The position numbers and the translations under genes are program-made. From assembly GCA_903904515.1 (NCBI GenBank), contig CAIVCR010000122.1:1-46182 (forward strand): a DNA stretch of 46,182 bases. The letters are read 5' to 3'. This document shows, piece after piece, positions 7,448 through 16,254 of this stretch (its first letter is position 1; every line of letters begins with the position of its first letter). This DNA comes from an uncultured Bacteroidia bacterium. Its GTDB lineage: Bacteria > Bacteroidota > Bacteroidia > Bacteroidales > Prolixibacteraceae. Below the pieces are notes generated by a model, which ran no database searches, had not been told where the DNA came from, and was given only the letters and a program-made list of their open reading frames with translations.

Positions 7448-7981
7448 ATGCTTGATATCTTTTATAACCGCCGAAGTACCCGTAAATTTTCGGATCAACC
7501 AATCGAAGATGAGAAGATAAAAAAAATACTCACTGCAGCACTTCTTGCCCCGTCGTCAAGAGGGCTTCGTCCGTGTGAATTTATCCTGGTGAATGATCCG
7601 GTCTTATTGGAGAAGCTTTCGATTTCGAAGCCCCATGGCGCCACATTGCTTAAGCATTCTCCGTTGGCAATTATCATTGCAGGAGACAAGACATTAAGTG
7701 ATGTTTGGGTTGAAGATTGCTCTATCGCCTCAATTTTCATTCAACTGGAAGCGGAGGCCCTCGGATTGGGTTCTTGCTGGGTGCAGATCAATCGCCGTTA
7801 CTACAACGACGACATCACGTCAAATGAATATATCCACGATCTGTTTAATATTCCCGACAGATTGGAGGTTCTCTCAATAGTTGGAATCGGATACAAAGCT
7901 GCAGAACGCCCTCCGTTATCTGATTCGGATATCGTTTGGGAAAAGGTCTCCAGAAATAAATTTGGCGGAGTTTTCGATTAA
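7448..7981 (+). CDS. Nitroreductase family protein (FMN-dependent)
   Basis: This 177-residue protein has the flavin-dependent nitroreductase fold. The N-terminus FYNRRSTRKFSDQPIEDEKI is the family's FMN-phosphate-binding signature. It is followed by LAPSSRGLRPCEFILVND and a C-terminal GIGYKAAERPP. The central EAEALGLGSCWVQI is also typical. Such enzymes use NAD(P)H to reduce nitro groups, quinones or unknown natural substrates in the cytoplasm. The Lrp-type regulator gene starts 33 bases downstream on the same strand, so the two probably form one transcript. The physiological substrate cannot be read from sequence. Confidence 0.9.
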   Translation: MLDIFYNRRSTRKFSDQPIEDEKIKKILTAALLAPSSRGLRPCEFILVNDPVLLEKLSISKPHGATLLKHSPLAIIIAGDKTLSDVWVEDCSIASIFIQLEAEALGLGSCWVQINRRYYNDDITSNEYIHDLFNIPDRLEVLSIVGIGYKAAERPPLSDSDIVWEKVSRNKFGGVFD

Positions 7982-8014
7982 AAATAAATATATTTGAAGA
8001 AATTAGATTAGCCC

Positions 8015-8482
8015 ATGACACTTCGAAATCAACTTGACGATACCGATCTCAGCATACTTGATATCATTACCAAAAATGCCCGCATACCCTTTAAAGATGT
8101 AGCATCCGATTGTGGCATTTCAAGAGCCGCTGTTCACCAAAGGGTAAACAGAATGATAGAAATGGGGGTAATTACTGGCTCGGGGTATTACATTGATCCG
8201 AAAAAAGTTGATTACCGGACCTGTACCTATGTTGGAATCTTCCTTGAAAAAGGGGGGCTTTTTCACGAAGTTGCTGCGTTGCTTCATGCAATCAATGAAA
8301 TAGTTGAATGTCACTATACAACAGGCGAGTATGCAATTTTTATCAAGGTCTATGCACGCGACAACGAACACCTGAAAGAGATTCTCAGCGAAAAAATTCA
8401 GCAAATTCCGGGGGTATCGTCTACTGAAACATTTATTTCACTGGAAGAGACCTTCAAACGCGAGGTTCCTATTTTCTCATAA
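8015..8482 (+). CDS. Lrp/AsnC family transcriptional regulator (second paralogue)
   Basis: This 155-residue regulator has a winged helix-turn-helix at about residues 7-57 (LDDTDLSILDIITKNARIPF, then GISRAAVHQRVNRM) and an AsnC/RAM domain at about 70-150. It is closely similar to the regulator at 1579-2100 but lacks that protein's N-terminal extension. It follows the nitroreductase gene by 33 bases. Its 3' end overlaps that of the convergent rlmB by six bases. By family it responds to an amino acid or related metabolite; the ligand is unknown. Confidence 0.9.
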   Translation: MTLRNQLDDTDLSILDIITKNARIPFKDVASDCGISRAAVHQRVNRMIEMGVITGSGYYIDPKKVDYRTCTYVGIFLEKGGLFHEVAALLHAINEIVECHYTTGEYAIFIKVYARDNEHLKEILSEKIQQIPGVSSTETFISLEETFKREVPIFS

Positions 8483-9223
8483 CCCGCTTATCGAGCGTTG
8501 GCGAAGAGCATCAAAAACAATTATACCCGCGGCAACAGAAACATTCAACGACTGAATCTGACCATGCTGTGGGATCTTGGCCCACTCGTCTGAAATTTTA
8601 AGTAATCCCGCTTCGATGCCCAAATCTTCGGAGCCAAGGATGATGGCAACCGGATCTTTCATATCGATATCATAATAGAATTTCTCCCCTTTATCTGTTG
8701 CTGAGATTATTTTCAATCCGCTATTTTTCAAATACTTAACAACACCTGCAAGACTTTTTGTCCGGCAAACGGGAATAAGATGGAGTGCTCCTGCAGAGGT
8801 CTTGATCGCATCGGCATTAATCTGAGCTGATCCCTTTTCCGGAATTATTATGGCATGAACACCGGCAACTTCTGCTGATCGTGCAATAGCTCCAAAATTA
8901 CGTACATCAGTTAATTCATCCAGAATCAGGATTAATGCGGTTTTCCCCTCTTCATAAAGGCGCGGAATGATCTCTTCAATATTCTGGTAGATAATCGGTG
9001 AGATAAACGCAAGAATTCCCTGATGGTTTTTACGCGTAACGCGGTCGATCTTCTCAATGGGAACCAACTGAATCGGAATCTGCATCTGATGCACAAGGTC
9101 CATTAATTCATGATACAGTTCTCCCTGCAAACCTTTCTTTATGAGGATTTTTTCAATCTCCTTACCCGAATTGATCGCTTCGATAATGGTCCGCATTCCG
9201 AAAATATAATCTGTCTTTTCCAT
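8477..9223 (-). CDS. rlmB: 23S rRNA (guanosine-2'-O-)-methyltransferase RlmB-like (TrmH/SpoU family)
   Basis: This 248-residue SPOUT methyltransferase has a small N-terminal RNA-binding domain (about 1-75, beginning YIFGMRTIIEAINSGKEI). The catalytic knot domain has all three SpoU motifs: DELTDVRNFGAIARSAEVAG, VAIILGSEDLGIEAG and QIQSLNVSVAAGIIVFDAL. RlmB methylates the 2'-hydroxyl of G2251 in the 23S peptidyl-transferase loop, using S-adenosylmethionine. The N-terminal domain and length fit RlmB better than tRNA-specific TrmH, but substrate assignment from sequence alone carries some risk. It appears to be a single gene, converging on and slightly overlapping the upstream lrp gene. Confidence 0.88.
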   Translation of the reverse strand: MEKTDYIFGMRTIIEAINSGKEIEKILIKKGLQGELYHELMDLVHQMQIPIQLVPIEKIDRVTRKNHQGILAFISPIIYQNIEEIIPRLYEEGKTALILILDELTDVRNFGAIARSAEVAGVHAIIIPEKGSAQINADAIKTSAGALHLIPVCRTKSLAGVVKYLKNSGLKIISATDKGEKFYYDIDMKDPVAIILGSEDLGIEAGLLKISDEWAKIPQHGQIQSLNVSVAAGIIVFDALRQRSISGL

Positions 9224-9281
9224 ACTTTTTTAATAATTAATTTCAAATATTCATAAGTTGTTGCTTCCCTTAATTAAGGTC

Positions 9282-9361
9282 TGAAATAACCGGGGAAATT
9301 GGTTGAAATAAATAGAAATAAGTGAAATAAATTGGCAAATTAGCAAATTGGCATATTAGCA
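9282..9361. repeat. Short tandem repeats between rlmB and the ABC-F gene
   Basis: Two small repeat arrays lie side by side. TGAAAT recurs at 9282, 9304 and 9323, the last two exactly 19 bases apart. It is the reverse complement of the ATTTCA array at 11549-11612 on the other side of the ABC-F gene. Then four contiguous 8-base units of the form WATTRGCA (9330-9361) follow. Confidence 0.75.
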
Positions 9362-9394
9362 CATTATTTTAATCTCTCCCTCTGAAGTTTACCT

Positions 9395-11338
9395 TCACCA
9401 GTTCCGCTTGCTCTCCCACTCCTTTAGCTCTTCATTCAGCTGTTCCCATTCTTTCATTGCATTCTCCACCTGCTTTTTAGCGGCGCCATAGCGGTTAAAG
9501 AGCGAGCTGTCATCCATTGTTGAAGGGTCGGCAAGCATTTTATCCATTTTTGCAATCTCCTCCTCTAATTTGGAGATCTGCCACTCAGCTTCACTGATTT
9601 GCTTTTCAATGCGGTTAATCATCCGGTTGATCTCTTTTTTCTCATCAAAACTAACAGCAACAACCTCTTTGACAACCTCTTTTTTTATTTTCTTCTCAGG
9701 CAAAGCAAGCTCCAGTTCCCGTAACGATTCCATTTTGCGTTTCTGCAAAAATTCGTAGACTCCACCCAGATGTTGCCTGATTTTTTTATGTTTGAATTCA
9801 TATACGACATCCACCAACCCATCCATAAATTCACGGTCATGGGAAACGACAAGCAAGGTGCCGTCATAATTAATCAATGCCTGTTTCAATAACCCTTTTG
9901 AATGGATGTCAAGGTGGTTTGTCGGCTCATCGAGAACCAGAAAATTAACGGGTTCGAGCAGCAGGCGAATCATTGCCAGACGCGCACGTTCACCCCCTGA
10001 GAGAACTTTTACCTTTTTATCGGCATCCTGTCCGGAGAACATAAATGCACCCAGAATATCTCTGATCCTGGTCCGAATATCCCCCACTGCAATTTTATCG
10101 ATTGTGTCGAAGGCTGTAAGCTCCTCATCAAGTTCAGAAGCCTGATTCTGGGAAAAATAACCAACCTTAACATTGTGTCCAAGCTTGTGCTCTCCGGTAC
10201 ATTCCAGCTCCTGCATAATTATACGGGCCATTGTACTCTTTCCCTCGCCATTTTTCCCAACAAAGGCAATACGGTTTCCCCGTTCAAGCTTAAGATCCAC
10301 CTTGTCGAGAACCAATAAATCCCCGTATCGTTTACTCACTTCAATCCCCTCAAAAACAACAGTTCCCGATCGTGGAGAAGGTGGAAATTTTATATTTAAG
10401 GATCGGGTATCCTCTTCGTCGATCTCAATCCTGTCAACTTTATCCAATTGTTTAATCCGCGACTGAACCTGTACCGATTTTGTCGCTTTGTACCTGAACC
10501 GTGAAATAAAATCTTCGGTATCGGCAATCATCTTCTGCTGATTACGGAAAGCAGCCATTTGCTGTTCGCGCCTCTCGATGCGCAGCTCCAGATATTTGGT
10601 GTAATTAACTTTGTAATCGTATATCTTTCCAAGGCTGATCTCTACCGTTCGATTGGTAACATTATCAAGAAAAGCCCTGTCATGTGATACCAGAACCACC
10701 GCTCCGGCATAATCCTTTAAAAAGCTCTCAAGCCATTCAATAGACTCAATATCAAGGTGATTCGTGGGCTCATCGAGTAAGAAAACATTGGGCTTCTTAA
10801 GTAATATTTTCGCAAGTTCAATTCTCATTCGCCAGCCACCTGAAAACTCGGATGTTTGCCGGTCAAAGTCAGTTCTCTCGAACCCAAGTCCCATCATAGT
10901 CTGCTCTATATCTACATGAAAATTGGTTCCCCCCATCAGTTGAAAACGTTCGTTGGCCTCATGCATCTCATCTATAATCTTATGATATTCAATGGATTCA
11001 TAATCCTCACGCACGCTTAGTTCCGTATTCAGAAATTCAATCCGTTTTTCGAGTTCGAGAATTTCGGCAAATGCAGTTACTGCTTCTTCCATTACGGTCC
11101 TGGAATCCGATAGCTCCATGTGCTGTGGCAGGTATCCTACTTTAATATCGCGCGGAATCACTACCCTGCCCGATGTTGGAGTTTGCATTCCGGCAAGGAT
11201 TTTCAGCAAGGTGGATTTTCCGGCGCCATTTCTACCCGCCAGGCCAATACGATCACGCGGATTCACAATAAAATTCACATGCTTAAAAAGCTCAAATCCG
11301 CCAAATTCAACGTATAATTCTTCAACTGAAACACTCAT
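9395..11338 (-). CDS. ABC-F family ATP-binding protein (Uup/EttA-type ribosome factor)
   Basis: This 647-residue protein has two ABC ATPase cassettes and no membrane domain. The first has a Walker A GRNGAGKS (35-42), the signature FSGGWRMR and Walker B LLDEPTNHLD. The second has GKNGEGKS, LSGGERAR and LVLDEPTNHLD. A linker between the cassettes contains the Arg/Lys-rich P-site tRNA interaction helix region (RRRE-like RIERREQQMAAFRNQ). The C-terminus (about 570-647) is a predicted coiled coil rich in Glu and Lys, as in Uup. ABC-F proteins bind the ribosomal E site to resolve stalled or non-productive translation. It is flanked by rRNA methyltransferase genes but transcribed alone from a TATCTTTG element at 11433-11440. 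Confidence 0.92.
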   Translation of the reverse strand: MSVSVEELYVEFGGFELFKHVNFIVNPRDRIGLAGRNGAGKSTLLKILAGMQTPTSGRVVIPRDIKVGYLPQHMELSDSRTVMEEAVTAFAEILELEKRIEFLNTELSVREDYESIEYHKIIDEMHEANERFQLMGGTNFHVDIEQTMMGLGFERTDFDRQTSEFSGGWRMRIELAKILLKKPNVFLLDEPTNHLDIESIEWLESFLKDYAGAVVLVSHDRAFLDNVTNRTVEISLGKIYDYKVNYTKYLELRIERREQQMAAFRNQQKMIADTEDFISRFRYKATKSVQVQSRIKQLDKVDRIEIDEEDTRSLNIKFPPSPRSGTVVFEGIEVSKRYGDLLVLDKVDLKLERGNRIAFVGKNGEGKSTMARIIMQELECTGEHKLGHNVKVGYFSQNQASELDEELTAFDTIDKIAVGDIRTRIRDILGAFMFSGQDADKKVKVLSGGERARLAMIRLLLEPVNFLVLDEPTNHLDIHSKGLLKQALINYDGTLLVVSHDREFMDGLVDVVYEFKHKKIRQHLGGVYEFLQKRKMESLRELELALPEKKIKKEVVKEVVAVSFDEKKEINRMINRIEKQISEAEWQISKLEEEIAKMDKMLADPSTMDDSSLFNRYGAAKKQVENAMKEWEQLNEELKEWESKRNW

Positions 11339-11432
11339 GATTCACAAACACATACAAGGATAAATACTCATTTTGATCACCTGTCAGACATCACCGAAAG
11401 GTTGAATACCAAAAGGAGTTTGAAATTGGGCA

Positions 11433-11440
11433 CAAAGATA
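11433..11440 (-). promoter_or_regulatory. -7 promoter element of the ABC-F gene
   Basis: Reads TATCTTTG on the minus strand, an exact consensus match 94 bases upstream of the start codon at 11338. This would give a leader of roughly 90 nucleotides. Confidence 0.5.
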
Positions 11441-11548
11441 CCAAAATTTGCAGGGCGAAGGGGAATTATTTTTGGGAGCATCGCTTCGGAATAAAAAACG
11501 GGGATTCAAAGCCCGGAACAAGATTCTGCAGTTCCTTATAGTTCTTCT

Positions 11549-11612
11549 ATTTCAACCTATTTCCTTTATTTCAATCTAATTCCTTTATTTCAACTTATTT
11601 CTCTTATTTCAA
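11549..11612. repeat. 19-bp tandem repeat upstream of rlmD
   Basis: The core ATTTCAA occurs at 11549, 11568, 11587 and 11606, an exact 19-base period over four units, with the intervening bases also T/C-rich and similar. The array runs directly into the -7 element of rlmD. The rest of the 308-base gap 11339-11646 shows no gene. Confidence 0.8.
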
Positions 11613-11616
11613 TTTA

Positions 11617-11624
11617 TATCTTTG
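11617..11624 (+). promoter_or_regulatory. -7 promoter element of rlmD
   Basis: TATCTTTG is an exact consensus match. A transcript starting about seven bases later would have a leader of only about 15 bases before the TTG start at 11647, which supports that start. Confidence 0.6.
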
Positions 11625-11646
11625 CGAAAATTTTAAAAGCAACATT

Positions 11647-13077
11647 TTGTCCAGAGGAAATAAACCATTACCACTATATGAAGGGGTAGAGATCATCGAT
11701 ATTGGAGCTGAAGGGAAAGCCATTGCCAGGGTTAACGGAGTTGTGGTGTTCACCACTGGTGTTATTCCAGGTGACATTGTTGATCTTCAGGTTACCAAAA
11801 AAAGGGAGAAATACCAGGAAGCAAGGTTAGTAAAGATAGTGACCGACTCGCCGGACCGGATCCCCCCCTTTTGCGACCATTTTGAGGTGTGCGGAGGTTG
11901 TAAATGGCAATATCTCACCTACGATAAGCAATTGTATTACAAACAGAAACAAGTCTCTGACCAGCTTAAGAGGATTGGGAAAGTAAATGTTCCTGAAATC
12001 ATGCCGATCAAAGGTTCTGCAAATTCGACCTTTTACCGCAATAAGCTTGAGTTTACTTTTTCGAATCGTCGCTGGTTAACCAACGATGAGATTCGGTCGG
12101 GAAATGAATTCGGAGATATGGACGTTCTTGGATTTCATGTGCAGGGGATGTTTGATAAGGTATTAAATGTGACCAAATGCTGGCTTCAACCCGAACCTTC
12201 GAATGCTATCAGAAACGCGGTCAGGGAATACGCCATCAGCAATAACCTCCCTTTCTATGACCTGCGAAACAAGGAGGGATTGTTGCGTAACCTGATTATC
12301 CGCACCACCAGTATTGGAGAACTCATGGTGATTGTCAATTTTTTCTCTGAAGATATTGAGAAAAGAGAGGCGCTACTGAATTTTATTTCGGACAAATTTC
12401 CAGAAATCACCTCCCTCCTTTATGTGATCAACCAGAAGGGGAACGATACGATTACCGATCAGGAGGTTCTTATTTTCAAAGGGCGCGACCATATTATTGA
12501 GGAGATGGAGGGGCTTAAATTTATTATCGGACCAAAATCTTTCTATCAAACCAATTCGCTTCAGGCTTACGAGTTATACAAGGTAACGCGTGACTTCGCC
12601 GGCCTCACGGGGAACGAAGTTGTATATGACCTCTATACGGGAACAGGTACTATAGCCTGCTTTGTGGCCTCAAAAGCTGCTAAAGTAATTGGAATTGAAT
12701 ATGTTCCTGAAGCAATTACCGATGCCAGGACCAATGCATTAAACAACCGGATTACCAACACGGACTTTTTTGCGGGCGACATGAAAGAGATTCTGACTAC
12801 CGATTTTATTTCAAAACATGGACACCCCGACGTGATCATTACCGACCCACCAAGGGCGGGTATGCACGAAGAGGTGATTAGTGCCCTATTATTTGCAGCT
12901 CCCGAAAGGATTGTCTATGTAAGTTGTAATCCGGCAACACAGGCCCGCGATATCAGTTTACTCAGCCACTGCTATGAGGTCACAAAGGTTCAGCCTGTGG
13001 ATATGTTTCCGCATACCCATCATGTTGAAAATGTAGTCTTGCTTGAAAAAATAGTGAATATAGAAACCAGGGGATAG
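11647..13077 (+). CDS. rlmD: 23S rRNA (uracil-5-)-methyltransferase RlmD/RumA family
   Basis: This 476-residue enzyme starts with a TRAM domain (about residues 5-65). A [4Fe-4S]-binding cysteine set follows (CDHFEVCGGC, with a fourth Cys at CWLQ). The C-terminal part is a class I methyltransferase domain. Motifs include the SAM site DLYTGTGTIACFVASKAAKV, DPPRAGMHEE and the catalytic cysteine in VYVSCNPATQARD. The family forms m5U in 23S rRNA, U1939 for RlmD. Paralogous RlmC-like enzymes also exist, so the exact uridine is not certain. The start is TTG at 11647; no ATG lies in the right place, and the promoter position agrees. It is a single gene with a strong terminator. Confidence 0.9.
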   Translation: MSRGNKPLPLYEGVEIIDIGAEGKAIARVNGVVVFTTGVIPGDIVDLQVTKKREKYQEARLVKIVTDSPDRIPPFCDHFEVCGGCKWQYLTYDKQLYYKQKQVSDQLKRIGKVNVPEIMPIKGSANSTFYRNKLEFTFSNRRWLTNDEIRSGNEFGDMDVLGFHVQGMFDKVLNVTKCWLQPEPSNAIRNAVREYAISNNLPFYDLRNKEGLLRNLIIRTTSIGELMVIVNFFSEDIEKREALLNFISDKFPEITSLLYVINQKGNDTITDQEVLIFKGRDHIIEEMEGLKFIIGPKSFYQTNSLQAYELYKVTRDFAGLTGNEVVYDLYTGTGTIACFVASKAAKVIGIEYVPEAITDARTNALNNRITNTDFFAGDMKEILTTDFISKHGHPDVIITDPPRAGMHEEVISALLFAAPERIVYVSCNPATQARDISLLSHCYEVTKVQPVDMFPHTHHVENVVLLEKIVNIETRG

Positions 13078-13103
13078 GTTGCGTATTTCATGATTTTAAA
13101 ATA

Positions 13104-13139
13104 ATTGCCACGATAAAAATATCGTGGCAATTGTTTTTT
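13104..13139. terminator. Bidirectional terminator between rlmD and the DUF2892 gene
   Basis: A perfect 12-bp stem (ATTGCCACGATA at 13104-13115 with 13120-13131, AAAA loop) is followed by six T within 13134-13139. It serves rlmD and probably the convergent small gene. Confidence 0.88.
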
Positions 13140-13338
13140 ACTTTTTCCGGGTATTTAAGCCGATAAGGGGATAAAGAGGACAAAAACTGATAAAGCTTGT
13201 CACTACAAATACAACTGCGAAAACCAATAAAACAATACCAAGAGTGCCTTCGATTACCTTAGTAAAATAGAGTAATGCCAAAATTGCAGCAACAAAAATC
13301 CGGATTGTTTTGTCAACCGTTCCAATGTTTTTTTTCAT
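13138..13338 (-). CDS. DUF2892 family small membrane protein
   Basis: This 66-residue protein begins MKKNIGTVDKTIRIFVAAIL and has two hydrophobic segments, about residues 12-29 and 33-52. The pattern of a short polar start, Asp-Lys-x-x-Arg, and a double membrane span ending SFCPLYPLIG matches DUF2892 (YgaP-type membrane part). ATG at 13338 is preferred over an in-frame TTG at 13344. The function is unknown. Related proteins are often encoded beside rhodanese-type sulfur proteins, but none is seen here. Confidence 0.85.
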   Translation of the reverse strand: MKKNIGTVDKTIRIFVAAILALLYFTKVIEGTLGIVLLVFAVVFVVTSFISFCPLYPLIGLNTRKK

Positions 13339-13416
13339 ACTCAAAAGTTTTAAATTAATTAACTATGACTATAAACAAACCTCAACATAAAAAGTTGTTT
13401 GCCAATAGAGCTTAAT

Positions 13417-13875
13417 TTATTGACCTGGAGCTATTTTAATGACCTTCCACCTGCCGTTAAGTTTTACATGTGCCAAACCTTTGTAACAGCATGCCCCATG
13501 ATAATTATAACCCTCTTCATAGATGGGAGGGATTACTTCCTTTCCCTTTAGGTTAATAAAACCATATTTACCACCTGACTTAACAGCCGCAAAACCCCCA
13601 ATAAATTTCCATGTGTTTTCATATTTGGGAGAGACTATTTCTTTGCCGTTTTTATCGACGAATCCATACTTTCCATTAAATCTAACGGCGGCCATCCCCT
13701 CATCAAGGGTATATGCGAGGTCGTATTTCGGAGCGATGACCACTTCTCCTTTCTCATTTTTATACCCATATTTATCGTTAGCCGCAGAATAAAAAGGGAC
13801 GACCTGTGCTTTGCAAATGGTTGTTAAACCTAGTATACTGATCAATAAAAATTTCTTCATTTTTTCATTTTTCAT
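13417..13875 (-). CDS. WG-repeat exported protein
   Basis: This 152-residue protein has a signal peptide (MKKFLLISILGLTTICKA; either Met1 at 13875 or Met6 at 13860 may be the true start). Three WG-type repeats of about 34 residues follow, each built on KYGF/YGYK, then a DKNGKE-like turn and SPKYE: DKYGYKNEKGEVVIAPKYD, GKYGFVDKNGKEIVSPKYE and GKYGFINLKGKEVIPPIYEE. A final partial unit contains two adjacent Cys (GACCYKGLAHV). Repeats of this type form beta-sheet structures in exported proteins of no fixed function. The start overlaps the GH92 stop by four bases (ATGA), so the two are translationally coupled. Confidence 0.85.
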   Translation of the reverse strand: MKNEKMKKFLLISILGLTTICKAQVVPFYSAANDKYGYKNEKGEVVIAPKYDLAYTLDEGMAAVRFNGKYGFVDKNGKEIVSPKYENTWKFIGGFAAVKSGGKYGFINLKGKEVIPPIYEEGYNYHGACCYKGLAHVKLNGRWKVIKIAPGQ

Positions 13876-16136
13876 TTTTCATTTCCTTCCCTCCCCGGCA
13901 AATCCTCCGGTCTGGTTCCCCATGTTTCGGAGGGTTGACCACCCATCGACAACACCAGTTCCCCGCCTCTGATCAGGTCTGAATGGGTGATAAACGATTG
14001 GGAATAAGGAGTTCCGTTCAGCGATGCCTTTTGGATGTAAATATTTTTGGAACTTAGATTTTCTGCCTTAACGATAAATTGCTTTCCATTTCCCAGGGTA
14101 AGGATTGACCGATCGGAAAGGGGAGATCCCAAAACATATTCGCCGTTTGCCGGGTTCACCGGATAAAAACCGATTGAACTTAGGATATACCAGGCACTCA
14201 TTTGTCCGCAATCGTCATTTCCGCATAATCCGTTTGGCTGATTACTATAAAAATTCTTCAGGATATGATTCACCTTATCAGCGGTTTTCCATGGCTTTCC
14301 TATGTAGCTGTAGAGATATGGGACATGATGGCTTGGTTCATTCGAAAATTCAGACAATCCGTAATACCCGTTATTCTTTAATTCACTTTTTTTTCCGTCG
14401 GTCGCATCATAAAGTGAGTCAAGTTTCTGGCCAAATCTCCCGGCACCTCCCATTGCCTTTATTAGTCCATAGGGATCCTGCGGAACATACCAGGTATAGA
14501 TCCATGCGTTACCCTCCTGAAACCCTATCGACTCTTTGGGATCAAAGGGGAGCATCCACTCTCCTTTCGAGTTTTTGGCTCTCACAAAGCCACTCGTTTT
14601 ATCAAACAGATTATTCCAGTAGCCACTCCTTTTCATAAATTGGTCATGGTCGGCTGAATTGTTCCGGATTTTGGCCACCTGTGCGATGCACCAGTCATCG
14701 AAAGCATACTCTACAGTTTTCGTGACGCCTCGCTGACGCGGATCAAGATCATCCGGAACATAGCCATACTGACGATAAAAGTCCGATTCGCGGATATCCT
14801 CGTTGGCCGTAGCCTTCATTGCTTCAAAAGCCAAATCATAATCAAAGCCATGAATTCCCTTAAGCATGGCATCCGCTATAATCGGAACGGCATGATAACC
14901 AGGCATCACATTGGCCTCATTGAAATAGAGTTCCCAGGAAGGGAGAAGCCCATGCTGTTTATAGAACTCCAGAAATGTTTGAATTATAGCTGGTTGCCGC
15001 TCAGTCTGTGTTAAGGTAAACAACGGTGCTGCCGCACGATAAGTATCCCACAATGAGCTTAGCGTGTAGATATTTTTTTCATTGTATATTTTTTTATCGG
15101 CCCCGGTATAGTTCCCCAATGCATCGTCAAACCGAAAAGGGGCAAAGTAGCAGTGATAAGCAGCTGTATAAAAAGTCTCCTTGAAAGACCGGTCATCTGA
15201 GGTTACCCTGATCTTGCCTAATTCACCCTCCCAGGCATCTGAAGCGCTCTTTCTGACCGATTCAAAGTCCCAGTCCTTGATCTCTTCCAGACCGGCCAAT
15301 GCACCTTCAACATTTGCAGAGCTAATAGCTACTTTAACCAGCAATTGTTCCCCTTTCTTTGTAGCCGGGAATGACAGGGAGGTGACCAGCCTCACAGCTC
15401 TTGCCTGTTCTTTGGAATTAACCCTGACACTGTCGGCAAAAATCGTCACATCCTCAACCGGCTTGCTGGTCTGAGCAGCAAAATAGACGCACCTTTCGCC
15501 CACAAACCCAATCGAACGACGGAATCCTACGAAAGTATTGCTGTTTATTTTTTTGAAATAGCACTCCAGGGGCAAATCTCCATTATGTCCAACCCGAGCT
15601 TCTATTCCGTTACCAACTCCCAGATCAAGTTTAATCGACGTACTTTTACTTTCGGGGAAAGTATATCGGTGCAAACCGCAATGGAGAGTAGCAGTAAGCT
15701 CGGCCCTGATATCAAAAGTTTTTAGCAGTACCGAATAGTAACCGGGCTTCGCGAGTTCATCCAGATGTGAGAATTCACTTCTTACTGCTTTGGGGGAGGC
15801 TTCCTGATTGACAAGTGGGAACACCGAAATATCGCACAGATCTTCGGCACCGGTTCCGCTGTAGTGAGTATGACTAAAGCCTCCTATATTTTTACTGCTG
15901 TAGTGGTAGCCACTGCACCAGTTATAGCCCCGGTCGCCGTTGTCGGGACTTAGCTGCACCATTCCAAACGGGACCAAAGCGCCCGGAAAAGTGTGTCCGT
16001 CCTCATCTGTTCCTATAAAGGGATTGACATATTCAGTTAATCGTTCTGGTGGAGATTGTTTACAGGCAAAAAAAAGGAGACATATGAATCCCAGAAGCAA
16101 GGAGAGTCTAACGTTGATTTTATAATGATAATGCAT
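13872..16136 (-). CDS. GH92 family alpha-mannosidase, lipoprotein
   Basis: This 754-residue glycoside hydrolase has a lipoprotein signal (LLLGFICLLFFAC, with Cys at about 25). The GH92 N-terminal beta domain follows (EYVNPFIGTDEDGHTFPGAL, then GFSHTHYSGTG), and then the (alpha/alpha)6 catalytic domain. Diagnostic C-terminal motifs are HHVPYLYSYIGKPWKT and GNDDCGQMSAWYILSSIGFY. GH92 enzymes are calcium-dependent exo-acting mannosidases that remove alpha-linked mannose from N-glycans or mannans. The lipid anchor suggests the periplasm or outer membrane. It is transcribed from a TATATTTG element at 16186-16193 and coupled to the WG-repeat gene. No other mannan enzyme is adjacent. Confidence 0.93.
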   Translation of the reverse strand: MHYHYKINVRLSLLLGFICLLFFACKQSPPERLTEYVNPFIGTDEDGHTFPGALVPFGMVQLSPDNGDRGYNWCSGYHYSSKNIGGFSHTHYSGTGAEDLCDISVFPLVNQEASPKAVRSEFSHLDELAKPGYYSVLLKTFDIRAELTATLHCGLHRYTFPESKSTSIKLDLGVGNGIEARVGHNGDLPLECYFKKINSNTFVGFRRSIGFVGERCVYFAAQTSKPVEDVTIFADSVRVNSKEQARAVRLVTSLSFPATKKGEQLLVKVAISSANVEGALAGLEEIKDWDFESVRKSASDAWEGELGKIRVTSDDRSFKETFYTAAYHCYFAPFRFDDALGNYTGADKKIYNEKNIYTLSSLWDTYRAAAPLFTLTQTERQPAIIQTFLEFYKQHGLLPSWELYFNEANVMPGYHAVPIIADAMLKGIHGFDYDLAFEAMKATANEDIRESDFYRQYGYVPDDLDPRQRGVTKTVEYAFDDWCIAQVAKIRNNSADHDQFMKRSGYWNNLFDKTSGFVRAKNSKGEWMLPFDPKESIGFQEGNAWIYTWYVPQDPYGLIKAMGGAGRFGQKLDSLYDATDGKKSELKNNGYYGLSEFSNEPSHHVPYLYSYIGKPWKTADKVNHILKNFYSNQPNGLCGNDDCGQMSAWYILSSIGFYPVNPANGEYVLGSPLSDRSILTLGNGKQFIVKAENLSSKNIYIQKASLNGTPYSQSFITHSDLIRGGELVLSMGGQPSETWGTRPEDLPGREGNEK

Positions 16137-16185
16137 TGGCCGGTTATCTGAATTAAAATGGAATTATGAAAAGCTGAAGTCGTCG

Positions 16186-16193
16186 CAAATATA
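16186..16193 (-). promoter_or_regulatory. -7 promoter element of the GH92 gene
   Basis: Reads TATATTTG on the minus strand, 49 bases upstream of the GH92 start codon. It separates this gene from the PCMD-type gene upstream. Confidence 0.5.
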
Positions 16194-16254
16194 GGAATAG
16201 GAATTTATTTTCCGGTTCCACTTAAGATTTTCAAGGATTAATTTATTGCCGGGC

